Of a stretch of DNA of 64,000 nucleotides, positions 1-8,506 are shown one piece after another. Numbering within the stretch: the first letter of the stretch is position 1; each line of letters opens with the position of its first letter. The stretch is from Rhodococcus globerulus NBRC 14531 (GTDB lineage: Bacteria; Actinomycetota; Actinomycetes; Mycobacteriales; Mycobacteriaceae). The notes below the pieces were generated by a model. The model was not told where the DNA came from, made no database searches, and worked only from the letters and a program-made list of their open reading frames with translations. Location: assembly GCF_001894805.1 (NCBI RefSeq), contig NZ_BCWX01000004.1:372001-436000 (forward strand), given 5' to 3'. Made by a program: the position numbers and the translations under genes.

Positions 1-1765
1 CCACCGGAAGCTGCAGCGGACCTGAGGCGTCGGCAAAGATCGTCACCGGCATCCCGGCCAGACCGCCCCGGAAGCTGATGTCTCCCCCTGTGATCGCCAG
101 TCGCACAGCATGATCGGGTTCGAAACGATGGACAATCGCGGGCATGGTCACCGGCACCGGTTGCGACGGATCACTGATCCTGATCGGCGCGATCAAACCG
201 TTGATCAACGTCGAGCTTCCGTCGGGCGCCACGTCGTACACCTTGGCGAACACCACCGGCTGGCCGGGCGCCGCGACCCGCAACGTGACAGTCGGCGAAC
301 CGACAACGTCCATTGTGTCGGTCATCGGAGCCGAGGTCCACAAGGCCTCGGTTCCGGGGATCTGCACATTCGGAATATTGCCTGCCGGAGAGATATTGAG
401 CGGTTCGATGCCAGTCGGAAGACCCGCTGGAGCGGTGACTATGGTGTTCGCTCCGGGTACCGGCGGTACACCGCCTGGCAGCAGTGCGCCATCCGCGGAG
501 AGATGGAAGTCCCGGTTGCTGCCGACATTCACGGTATTCGACGTCGCATAGGCCGGCGCAGCATTTCCCTCGTAGTCGATCCAATTACGGAAGTAAGCAA
601 ATTCCGGCCCGGTTTCGGTGTTCTCGTCCCGAAGATAGTGGTCGAACCAGTCGAGGAATCGGCCTGTTTCGTACTGAGTTTCGGCGTCCGGAGCACTGAA
701 GCTGAATTCGCCTGGCGCAGCAGCCAAGTGACTGTGCCCCCACGAATGCCAGATCATCTTCACATCCACACCATGGCTTTTCAGCGCTTCATAGGTGGCC
801 GTCGCCTCGTTCAAATCGAACAGAGTGTCCTGCTGCCCCTGCGCGAGCAACACCGGGATCTTGATCTGATCGATGTAGGACGCGACCGACGACGCCCGCA
901 GATCCGCAACTATCTTCGGACCCACTTCACCTGTAACCACCGCCTGCGCAATGGCATTGCACATGTACGACACGTAGTTCGGGCAACCCTCGAGCCGCGC
1001 GGGATCGGCGACATACCCGTCGACACCAGGATTCGTGACTCCCAATCCGAACAGCAACGACGCGAACAGCACCTTGGAGGCACCGGGTTCCACCGTCGAG
1101 ACGCCGGTGACGATGCCGGTACTGTTGGGCGCCAACGAATACGACAGATCGTTCCATGTGATCATCGGGATGATCGTGTCGATGCGCGGGTCGACACTGG
1201 CAGCGGCAAATTGAATACCGCCACCGTACGATCCGCCCGACATACCGACGCGAGGATCGTTGATCGACGGCACTCCGTTGTGGTCCACCGAGTCTCGAAC
1301 CACCACGTCCAGAGCCGGAAATGGTTGCGTCAGACCAGGATCAGTGAATGCAATTCCTTCGCTGCCGCCAAGGAAGCTGACCAACTGTGACGCGGCGATG
1401 CCGTCGTATGCGGGAGCATCGAGGGTGATCTTGCAGGTGGTTCCGCCGAATCCCAGGCCCGAATACGTCAGACCCACGTACCCGTTCTCGGCAAGAAATT
1501 GCACCATCGGTATCTGATCTTTGTACGATCCGCCAAAACCATTGGTGGTCAGGATTGCCGGCGCCCGATTTCCGGCACTGACGCCGTCAGGGATGGTCAG
1601 CTCGCCGACAACCGTGCACTGCGTAGCCCGATCGGGGCCGACCTGAACCGAAAAGTACAGTAGCTGTGACGAATACGTACTGTCTGCGAGCGCGGGCGGC
1701 GCGAAGCCGAGGGCGCAAACCACTAACGTGACGATACTGATTACCAGTCTCCGGCGCACCCGCAT
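1..1765 (-). CDS. Secreted CocE/S15-type acyl hydrolase (partial, C-terminus beyond window)
   Basis: Read directly on the minus strand; the frame stays open to the window edge, so the gene is truncated at its 3' end. The ATG at 1765 begins an MRVRRR stretch, a hydrophobic core and an ALA-D cleavage site near residue 28, giving a typical signal peptide. The nucleophile elbow GGSYGG places the serine at about residue 179. Further on, GQQD and HSWGHSH carry the likely acidic and histidine catalytic residues. The visible end (VGSPTVTLRVAAPG) resembles the jelly-roll PepX_C domain of X-Pro dipeptidyl-peptidase/CocE proteins. The family hydrolyses esters or amides; the substrate here is unknown. 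An in-frame GTG lies three codons upstream, and neither start has a strong ribosome site. The 135-nt upstream region holds spaced repeats (see separate entry). Confidence 0.85.
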   Translation of the reverse strand, partial: MRVRRRLVISIVTLVVCALGFAPPALADSTYSSQLLYFSVQVGPDRATQCTVVGELTIPDGVSAGNRAPAILTTNGFGGSYKDQIPMVQFLAENGYVGLTYSGLGFGGTTCKITLDAPAYDGIAASQLVSFLGGSEGIAFTDPGLTQPFPALDVVVRDSVDHNGVPSINDPRVGMSGGSYGGGIQFAAASVDPRIDTIIPMITWNDLSYSLAPNSTGIVTGVSTVEPGASKVLFASLLFGLGVTNPGVDGYVADPARLEGCPNYVSYMCNAIAQAVVTGEVGPKIVADLRASSVASYIDQIKIPVLLAQGQQDTLFDLNEATATYEALKSHGVDVKMIWHSWGHSHLAAAPGEFSFSAPDAETQYETGRFLDWFDHYLRDENTETGPEFAYFRNWIDYEGNAAPAYATSNTVNVGSNRDFHLSADGALLPGGVPPVPGANTIVTAPAGLPTGIEPLNISPAGNIPNVQIPGTEALWTSAPMTDTMDVVGSPTVTLRVAAPGQPVVFAKVYDVAPDGSSTLINGLIAPIRISDPSQPVPVTMPAIVHRFEPDHAVRLAITGGDISFRGGLAGMPVTIFADASGPLQLPV

Positions 1766-1829
1766 ACCGTACACCCGGAACTGTTTCCGGGCCGGTTATT
1801 TACGGCAAAACTCATCCCTCCCAACAGAG

Positions 1830-1874
1830 CGAAAGTACCTTTCGGCGCATCGAAGGCGACCAAGATACCTTTCG
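1830..1874. promoter_or_regulatory. Repeated TACCTTTCG boxes upstream of the secreted hydrolase
   Basis: The 9-mer TACCTTTCG occurs at 1836-1844 and again at 1866-1874, exactly 30 bp apart (about three helical turns). The first copy also forms a 6-bp dyad, CGAAAG-TAC-CTTTCG (1830-1844). A further dyad, CCGGAA-CTGT-TTCCGG, lies at 1775-1790, next to the hydrolase start. Operator function is inferred from position only. Confidence 0.4.
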
Positions 1875-1900
1875 CTCGGAAGGGGGCTGATCACTTCCTC

Positions 1901-2281
1901 TCAATCCTCCACGGTCAAGGTCCCGTGCATGTCCGAGAAGTAGGTGCAGTGGAACGCGTAGGACCCTGGTTCCTCGGGCGCTGTGAGACGTGCGACTTCG
2001 TTCTCGTTGACAATGACGTCGAACAACCCTGGTGTATCAGACGTAACGGAATGCTCGTCATCAGTGTTGTTGCGGACCGTGACAGTTTGACCCGGCATCA
2101 CGGGGGCCGGTGTGGAGTATTCGAAGCCGTTGATCACAATTTCCGCTGCCTGTGCGTTTGCAGCTGTCACTCCCATCTCGGCAGAGTGATTGCCGTGGGA
2201 ATCGGTGCTGGTGTCACCACACCCGATCAAGGCAAATGTCGACAGGAACAGCGCCGCGATTGCGGCGACGATCCTTCTCAT
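1901..2281 (-). CDS. Cupredoxin-like lipoprotein
   Basis: A 126-residue secreted lipoprotein. The start at 2281 is chosen because GGAGG lies directly upstream; a longer frame to 2314 has no such support. Residues 1-21 form a lipoprotein signal ending in the lipobox LIGC (Cys21), followed by a Ser/Asp/His-rich linker and one cupredoxin beta-sandwich (about residues 45-126). Candidate type-1 copper ligands are His77, Cys112 and Met118. In the usual ligand loop C-x2-H-x2-M the middle histidine is expected at 115, but here it is Phe, with a His at 119. Copper binding may therefore be altered or lost. It is divergent from the antiporter at 2371, with 89 bp between them. The electron-transfer or copper role is inferred from the fold. 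Confidence 0.8.
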   Translation of the reverse strand: MRRIVAAIAALFLSTFALIGCGDTSTDSHGNHSAEMGVTAANAQAAEIVINGFEYSTPAPVMPGQTVTVRNNTDDEHSVTSDTPGLFDVIVNENEVARLTAPEEPGSYAFHCTYFSDMHGTLTVED

Positions 2282-2370
2282 GGGTACCGCCTCCTGGTCG
2301 AATCCCCCCGTCATCCCCCAATGCGATGATTACCCCTGGGCACAGGCACCAAACGGCGAGGAGATCATTG

Positions 2371-3516
2371 GTGACATTCGACGTACTCGCATTGGTTGCT
2401 TTCGCCGGGCTACTCGGGCCGCTGCTGGCGGCACGCGAAGGCTGGCATATTCCGGTAGTCGTAGGCGAGTTGGCGGCAGGTGTCATTCTCGGGGTCACCG
2501 GATTCGGATTGCTCGATGCGACTGACCACACTTTCACGTTCATGGCCGATATCGGTTTTGCGTTGACGATGTTGGTGGCAGGCTCGCACGTCCCCGTTCG
2601 CGATCCTGCGGTTCGGTCGGCGATGGGTAAGGGCGCGGTCCGCGCAGTGATGGTCGGGGTTCTGGCCGCTGTCGCCGGGTACGCGGTGGCATCGGTTTTC
2701 GATACCGGTCACGCCGCTCTGTACGCGGTGCTCATAGCGTCTTCGTCTGCAGCACTTATTCTTCCGATCGTAGATTCACTCGCACTTGGTGGAACATCCG
2801 TTCTGCAGATGACGGCACAGATCGCCATCGCCGACACGGCATGCATCGTGGCGGTGCCGCTCGTAATCGATCCCGGTAACGCGGTGCGTGCGGGGCTCGG
2901 TGCATTCGCCGTCATCGCCGCTGCGGTCGTGCTCTATTTCGGGCTCCGGTCATTCCACCGTTCCGGAGCATGGCGGCGGCTCCACAAGTTCTCGGAGAAG
3001 CGTAAGTTCGCCCTCGAACTGCGGATCAATCTGGTGATCCTGTTCTCTCTGGCGGCGCTGGCAACAACCACTCACGTCTCCGTCATGCTCGCGGGCTTTG
3101 CTTTCGGTTTGGTCCTTGCGGCGATCGGTGAGCCCCGGCGCCTGGCGAAACAGCTCTTCGCCGTCACGGATGGCTTTTTTGCGCCGCTGTTCTTCGTGTG
3201 GCTCGGCGCTTCCATCAATCTTCGGGACCTCGTCAGCAATCCGTCGTCCATCTGGCTCGGTGTGTCTTTAGGCATGGCAACGCTCGTAGTGCATGCCGTG
3301 GTTCGGGTAATGGGTTTACCTCTTCCGCTCGGCATATTGTCTGCTGCGCAGCTCGGTGTTCCCGTTGCCGCGGTAACGGTTGGCTCGCAGCTCGGCGTGC
3401 TCGGCGACGGTGAGCCTGCAGCAATTCTGCTTGGCGCGATGATCACCGTCGGTGCCGCGACATTGGCCGGTGCAAGTGCGGCACGGTCGGGTCGATTACT
3501 GGCAGGGAAACGGTAA
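2371..3516 (+). CDS. CPA2-type cation/proton antiporter membrane protein
   Basis: A 381-residue integral membrane protein with about 11-12 hydrophobic segments. The GTG at 2371 follows GGCGAGGAGA at good spacing, so I prefer it to the longer frame beginning at 2152, whose extra residues are not membrane-like. The N-terminal motif VVVGELAAGVILG is typical of Na+/H+ exchanger (CPA2/KefB-like) proteins, and IADTACI carries the buried aspartate expected in the ion path. No C-terminal RCK/TrkA-N domain is present, so this is a transmembrane-only version. The family exchanges monovalent cations for protons across the cytoplasmic membrane; the ion is not predictable from sequence. It shares an 89-bp divergent promoter region with the cupredoxin lipoprotein. 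Confidence 0.85.
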   Translation: MTFDVLALVAFAGLLGPLLAAREGWHIPVVVGELAAGVILGVTGFGLLDATDHTFTFMADIGFALTMLVAGSHVPVRDPAVRSAMGKGAVRAVMVGVLAAVAGYAVASVFDTGHAALYAVLIASSSAALILPIVDSLALGGTSVLQMTAQIAIADTACIVAVPLVIDPGNAVRAGLGAFAVIAAAVVLYFGLRSFHRSGAWRRLHKFSEKRKFALELRINLVILFSLAALATTTHVSVMLAGFAFGLVLAAIGEPRRLAKQLFAVTDGFFAPLFFVWLGASINLRDLVSNPSSIWLGVSLGMATLVVHAVVRVMGLPLPLGILSAAQLGVPVAAVTVGSQLGVLGDGEPAAILLGAMITVGAATLAGASAARSGRLLAGKR

Positions 3517-3674
3517 AACCTTCATCGCTGCGACCTATTTTCGGTTCTCACGAAAACATGCACAAAGTCAGTTCCCCGAAGTATTCATGCACTTGATCCC
3601 CGCGACTCTCCGAACAAATCAACCTGGTGATTGTTAGTTTTTCTTCGCTGGAATTCAATGCCAAAATAGGTGTC

Positions 3675-4799
3675 ATGCGCACCCCTGTCCATCTTCCAAC
3701 AGGGGGTAACTCATGGAATTTGCTCAATGAGTGGTACCACGAGGAGCACGACTACGAATGGATGAAACGCCAGCGCTCCAGCCGCGCGATTCAGCCTCTC
3801 TGTCGCGCCTTGCTCGGCATCATGTCGATGATCTTCGGTCTTACCGCGCTCGTTAAACTCGTCGGGCCCGACGCGCCGCCGACAACACTCGGGAAATACC
3901 TGGGGGCGATCGTGGTCGTCAGTTGTTTTGTCATCGCGGGACTTTGGTTCACTCGCCCCTTCCCCGGACGGCGTGGACTTATCGCCTTTGCAATTTTTGC
4001 CGACATCGGTCTGGCTGGGGCGGTTCTCATGGTGACTGATCGCGATTCAGCGACTTTCGGGTGTATCGCCTTTGCCGTGAGCGGTACTTACGCGACATTG
4101 TTCGTCAGCGCTAAATGGCTTCTGGGACACGTAGCCTGGGCTACCGGCGTCAGCATCATCGTTTTTGTTCTTGCTTTCGGTGCGGGAACAGTCGACCACG
4201 GCACACTCCTTGCCCGCGCATTGGTCCTATTTGCCGCAGTAACCCTTCTCCCGATCTTCTCGCATCTGACGTGGCGCATGATGTATCGAGATGCCCGCGA
4301 ATCGGACCACGACCCCCTGACCGGTCTATTCAACCGTCGTGGACTCGACGCTGCGGTTACGGTTCTGTTCGATCAGGCCCGCGATGATGCGTGGTGTCTT
4401 GCATTCATCGTGGTCGACATCGACAAGTTCAAGTTGGTCAACGATGTACACGGGCACCCCGCAGGCGATCGGGTAATCCAGAGAACAGCCAACCGACTCA
4501 GCGCTCACCTCGGTCAACGGGCCGTAGTCGGTCGAGTCGGCGGTGAAGAGTACCTCGCAGTCATAGCGGGGCCACCCGAGATGATCATTACGTTGACCGA
4601 AGGCATTGTTCCGGCACTCTCCGATTACCCGGACCCGATACACACAACGGTGAGCGTCGGAGTGGCGATCATGCCAACCGAGTCAAAAGCATGGACGGGT
4701 GGATCGTCAGCAATCTCGGTTGCGTCGAACGTCGCCGATTCGATGATGTACCAGGCGAAGGCTGCCGGAGGAAACGGCGTCCGAACCACCAGTATCTGA
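3675..4799 (+). CDS. Membrane-anchored GGDEF diguanylate cyclase, paralogue 1
   Basis: 374 residues. A short soluble N-terminus (WNLLNEWYHEEHDYEW) is followed by about six membrane helices (residues 42-200) and a GGDEF domain (about 205-374). The domain starts with DPLTGLFNRRG, has the metal site VDIDKFK, and carries the active loop as GGEEY (289-293), an accepted variant of GGDEF. The RxxD inhibitory site five residues before the loop is absent (RAVV), so product inhibition at that site is not expected. The family makes c-di-GMP from two GTP. The start at 3675 is supported by alignment with the downstream paralogue, which shares both protein and upstream DNA (AATGCNANAAT). No ribosome site is visible, so the mRNA may be leaderless. 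Confidence 0.88.
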   Translation: MRTPVHLPTGGNSWNLLNEWYHEEHDYEWMKRQRSSRAIQPLCRALLGIMSMIFGLTALVKLVGPDAPPTTLGKYLGAIVVVSCFVIAGLWFTRPFPGRRGLIAFAIFADIGLAGAVLMVTDRDSATFGCIAFAVSGTYATLFVSAKWLLGHVAWATGVSIIVFVLAFGAGTVDHGTLLARALVLFAAVTLLPIFSHLTWRMMYRDARESDHDPLTGLFNRRGLDAAVTVLFDQARDDAWCLAFIVVDIDKFKLVNDVHGHPAGDRVIQRTANRLSAHLGQRAVVGRVGGEEYLAVIAGPPEMIITLTEGIVPALSDYPDPIHTTVSVGVAIMPTESKAWTGGSSAISVASNVADSMMYQAKAAGGNGVRTTSI

Positions 4800-4863
4800 G
4801 CTGAAACTGCACTGAGGGACTGATTGCCATGCCTTCCCGAACTTGAATGCGAGAATGAACCAC

Positions 4864-5988
4864 ATGTCCAGTTCGGAAAGCGTGCGTTCGAGGAACACCT
4901 CGTGGCGCACGCTCAAGGAATGGTTCGACGAACCACACGATTACGAGTGGATAAGTAACCAACGATCAAGTCGCGCTATCGCGCCGATCTTCCGTGGCCT
5001 GCTTGGCGTAATGACTGCCATCCTCGGATCGGGCGCATTCTTCAAATTGATCGGACCCGATGCACCGACAGCCAGTGCCGGCAAATTCCTGTCGGTCTGC
5101 ATGGTCATCGGATCGCTTATCGTCATGACCTGTTGGTTCACGCTGCCATTTCCCGGTAGACGCGGACTGCTCGCATTCGGCATATTCGCCGACCTCGGAA
5201 TCGCGTCGGCAATTCTTCTTGTCCCCGACCGCGACTCGGCATTGTTCGGGTGCATCATCTTTGCGATAAGCGGTACCTTCGCAACGCTGTTCGTCAGTGC
5301 GAGATGGCTTATGACGCACGTAATCTTTGCAACGTCGATCACCACCCTCATCCTCGTGCTCGCCTATCAACAAGGAACCGTCGACCCCACGACCATCGCG
5401 GCCCGAGCCACCGTTCTACTTGGAGCCGTGACCATCGTGCCGATTTTCTCGCATTTGACGTGGCGAACCCTCTACCGCGATGCCCGCGATTCCGATCGTG
5501 ATCCTTTGACCGGACTGTTCAACCGCCGCGGCCTCGACGCTGCGGTCATCGATTTGTTCGATTCGGCCCGGGTACAGGAAAAATGCCTGGCATTCATAGT
5601 CGTCGACATCGACAAATTCAAAATGGTCAACGATCTTCACGGGCATTCCGAGGGCGACCAAGTAATTATTCGCACTGCCAACCGCTTGAAGACGCATATA
5701 GGAGATCAGGGCGTCGTAGGGCGGGTGGGCGGCGAAGAGTACCTGGCTGTCATTTCAGGATGTCACGAAGAAATTGGCACGTTGATCGACGGCATCACTT
5801 CTGCAATTTCGGATCATTCCGATCTCGTCCCGACCACCGTGAGCGTCGGGGCAGTGATAATGCCGGCGGGGTCGAAGGCCTGGACCGGTGGATCGTCCGC
5901 AATATCTGTGGCATCGAATGTCGCGGACTCGATGATGTATCAAGCGAAAGCCGCCGGAGGAAACAGTTTGCGGGCTACGGAAATCTGA
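4864..5988 (+). CDS. Membrane-anchored GGDEF diguanylate cyclase, paralogue 2
   Basis: 374 residues, clearly a tandem duplicate of the gene at 3675. The N-terminal motif (LKEWFDEPHDYEW), the six-helix membrane region, DPLTGLFNRRG, VDIDKFK and the GGEEY loop are all shared, and the C-terminal part around KAWTGGSSAISV is nearly identical. The I-site RxxD is again missing. The ATG at 4864 matches the paralogue start; ATGs at 4843 and 4855 are alternatives. It lies 64 nt after paralogue 1 and may be co-transcribed or have its own duplicated promoter. The last 14 nt overlap, tail to tail, the end of the convergent PAS-GGDEF-EAL gene. It presumably senses something in or at the membrane; the ligand is unknown. 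Confidence 0.88.
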   Translation: MSSSESVRSRNTSWRTLKEWFDEPHDYEWISNQRSSRAIAPIFRGLLGVMTAILGSGAFFKLIGPDAPTASAGKFLSVCMVIGSLIVMTCWFTLPFPGRRGLLAFGIFADLGIASAILLVPDRDSALFGCIIFAISGTFATLFVSARWLMTHVIFATSITTLILVLAYQQGTVDPTTIAARATVLLGAVTIVPIFSHLTWRTLYRDARDSDRDPLTGLFNRRGLDAAVIDLFDSARVQEKCLAFIVVDIDKFKMVNDLHGHSEGDQVIIRTANRLKTHIGDQGVVGRVGGEEYLAVISGCHEEIGTLIDGITSAISDHSDLVPTTVSVGAVIMPAGSKAWTGGSSAISVASNVADSMMYQAKAAGGNSLRATEI

Positions 5989-8302
5989 AGAATGGATGAA
6001 TATGGCTGCCTGATTCAGTCTTCGTTGCGGCAAAATATTCTTCCAAATTCGCCGCATCCAGGGGCTTGCTGATGTAAAAGCCCTGAACAAGTTGGCACCG
6101 CGCGGCTTGAACACGTCGCAATTGCACTGCCGTTTCGACGCCTTCAGCCAACGACTTCATCCCTAGTGTTCCGGCAAGTTCGACCACCGATTGCACCACC
6201 GCCATCGGCTGGTCGGCACAGTCGACGATAAACACGCGGTCGATCTTGAGGACGTCGATGGGCAGCCTCTGCAAAGTCGCGAAAGACGAGTATCCGGTAC
6301 CGAAATCATCCAGAGCTACGGTGACCCCCAGCTCGCGCAATCGGTGCAGATCTGCGACAGCCCGATCGTCGACGACCCCGGTTTCGGTAATTTCGACCTG
6401 CAACAAATGCGGTTCGAGTCCGGTGGTTCTCAATACATCGACAACGGTGGCAAGAAAGCCCGTGGACACCAGCTGAACGGATGAGACGTTGACGGTGACC
6501 GCGATGCCGTCTGGCCAATTCGCGGCAGCCGTACAGGCAAGCTCCAAGGCCCGCGCCCCGAGGGGAATGATCATCCCGGTTTCTTCAGCCACTCCGATGA
6601 ACTGGCGTGGTCCGAGCTGACCTCGCACAGGATGGTTCCACCGAATCAATGCCTCGAACGCCACCACCTGACCGGTCACCGCGTCTACCTGGGGCTGATA
6701 GTGAAGTTCGAATTGGTCGGCCGCGATTCCACGGGCGAGCTCCTGTTGAGCGGTGGCGCGCTCCGATGCCCGCGCCCGCAGCGCCGGGGAGAATCGGCCC
6801 ACCCGGTTACGTCCTGTCGACTTGGCCTCGTACAAGGCAAGATCAGCGAGCATGACCAATTCGTCGACGTCGGCGGAGTCATTCGGGTTGGTCGCGAAGC
6901 CGATGGTCGCGCGTACCTCGATCCGGTTGCCGTCGACGAAGAACGGATCGTGCAGGACGTCGAGGTATCGTTCGAATGCGCCTCGCTCGCTCTGGCCTGC
7001 GGGCATCCGGGCGATGAATCCGAACTCGTCACCACCCATGCGCGCGCACACATCCGAATCCGCTACGGCGCACAGTCGCTCGGTGACCGCGAGCAGCAAC
7101 CCGTCTCCCACCGGATGTCCCAGCGTGTCGTTGACGGATTTGAAGTTGTCGAGGTCGAGGATCGCGACGTGCACCTGGCCTTCGTCACGGTCCGCGATTG
7201 CCTGCTCCAGCGCTTGTCCGAATGCTCGCCGGTTGGGCAGTCCCGTCAGGGCGTCGGTCTCCGCCTGCCGCAAAATATCCTGCTCGCGGACGTACCACTC
7301 GGTGATGTCGGAACCGACGCCGCGCCATCCGAGCATTTCACCGTCCTCGCGGATTCGTGGCTTTGCGGAGAGCGACCACCAACGGCAAACGCCGTCGACG
7401 CGGACTGACACCACCAGATCGCCGAAGGGCACCTGGCGTTCGAACTTGTCGACCAACAGATCAACTGCCTTCCGGCCCTCCGCGCTGGAGGTGATGGCAA
7501 GTTGGTCGAGCATCTGATCGAAAGTCCTGTCCTGTAGCTCGCCAACCGCTAACCCCGTTACCTCGGCGAACCGGGGCGACGTGTGGGTGAAGCGTCCCGC
7601 AGCGTCGACTTCCCACAGCCAGTCGCGTGATCCACCTTCGAATCCGTCGAGCAACAAGGCCACTGTCTGACGTTCCGATTCGGCTTGCATCTCGGCGAGC
7701 CACCTCCGCTTGAACGACGCGGACAGATACAGCGCACCGATTGTGAGTGCAAACGTGTAGATCACCAGTTGAAGCATCAAGACCGAGAGATACGGCTTCG
7801 TGTGGGACAGGAAGATGATGAACAACCCAACACCGTGGATATATATCCAGGTCAGACTGGCTGAACGAAGCGTATAGAAATTGATGGTTCCGGCGCCCAT
7901 GAGACCGGCCATTGTCGCGATCAGGATCACGTCATCGGTTGCCGTCTCGGAAAACAGCAGCGCGAACAGAACGACGTCGAGGACTCCGAGAACTACAACC
8001 TCGAACATCAGACCGATGTAGTCCCGGCGAACAGATCGTTGCGCTCGTTTCTGGCGCAACGAGACCCACGTGTAAGTCGAGTTCAGGAAGACAAGAAGAA
8101 TCGCCACCGCGCCGACCCAGCGAATCAGGTGCTGCTCCGGAGGAATGACAAACACGAGCACCGAACTGATGCCGGCCATGATGGCAAAGTTCGCCAACGG
8201 TGCGACGGTGACGGCCTCGTCTACCTGGCGGCGGAAGAAGTCGCTGCGCTCGGATTCCGGCAATGCGGCCCGGCGACTTGTTTGTCGGACAGAACTCAAC
8301 AT
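5975..8302 (-). CDS. Membrane PAS-GGDEF-EAL c-di-GMP signalling protein
   Basis: 775 residues. About six membrane helices occupy residues 35-200, followed by a short coiled linker, a PAS domain (about 215-340), a GGDEF domain with an intact loop GGDEF at 423-427, and an EAL domain from about 520. The EAL domain keeps the motifs of active phosphodiesterases: EAL (550-552) in FEALIRW, NVSSVQL, EITETGV, DDFGTGYSS, and the late AEGVET and QGF motifs. Both synthesis and hydrolysis of c-di-GMP look possible; which dominates cannot be read from sequence. No RxxD I-site precedes the GGDEF loop. The gene faces the two GGDEF genes and overlaps the second by 14 nt, so the locus encodes opposing activities. 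Confidence 0.92.
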   Translation of the reverse strand: MLSSVRQTSRRAALPESERSDFFRRQVDEAVTVAPLANFAIMAGISSVLVFVIPPEQHLIRWVGAVAILLVFLNSTYTWVSLRQKRAQRSVRRDYIGLMFEVVVLGVLDVVLFALLFSETATDDVILIATMAGLMGAGTINFYTLRSASLTWIYIHGVGLFIIFLSHTKPYLSVLMLQLVIYTFALTIGALYLSASFKRRWLAEMQAESERQTVALLLDGFEGGSRDWLWEVDAAGRFTHTSPRFAEVTGLAVGELQDRTFDQMLDQLAITSSAEGRKAVDLLVDKFERQVPFGDLVVSVRVDGVCRWWSLSAKPRIREDGEMLGWRGVGSDITEWYVREQDILRQAETDALTGLPNRRAFGQALEQAIADRDEGQVHVAILDLDNFKSVNDTLGHPVGDGLLLAVTERLCAVADSDVCARMGGDEFGFIARMPAGQSERGAFERYLDVLHDPFFVDGNRIEVRATIGFATNPNDSADVDELVMLADLALYEAKSTGRNRVGRFSPALRARASERATAQQELARGIAADQFELHYQPQVDAVTGQVVAFEALIRWNHPVRGQLGPRQFIGVAEETGMIIPLGARALELACTAAANWPDGIAVTVNVSSVQLVSTGFLATVVDVLRTTGLEPHLLQVEITETGVVDDRAVADLHRLRELGVTVALDDFGTGYSSFATLQRLPIDVLKIDRVFIVDCADQPMAVVQSVVELAGTLGMKSLAEGVETAVQLRRVQAARCQLVQGFYISKPLDAANLEEYFAATKTESGSHIHPFFRFP

Positions 8303-8506
8303 TCAGGTGGCCTGAGACCGTGGCGGATCGCAGCCGGACGCTGGTGTCCGGGCATCGGTTCCTCCTTTGTCGCCATACCGATCGGATTGCCGGTTGAATG
8401 GAGCTTTCCAGACTTTTTGGCTGTTTCTTCGCTCGACGTTAGCCGACTGCGAGTTTCCAGTTCCCGAAGATCGCCATTTCTCGACGTGAACGACGCAAAG
8501 CAGTTG

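Noticed and set aside
6411-6423. GGTTCGAGTCCGG resembles a tRNA T-arm
   Set aside because: It lies in frame inside the PAS-GGDEF-EAL gene, with no acceptor stem or anticodon arm around it.
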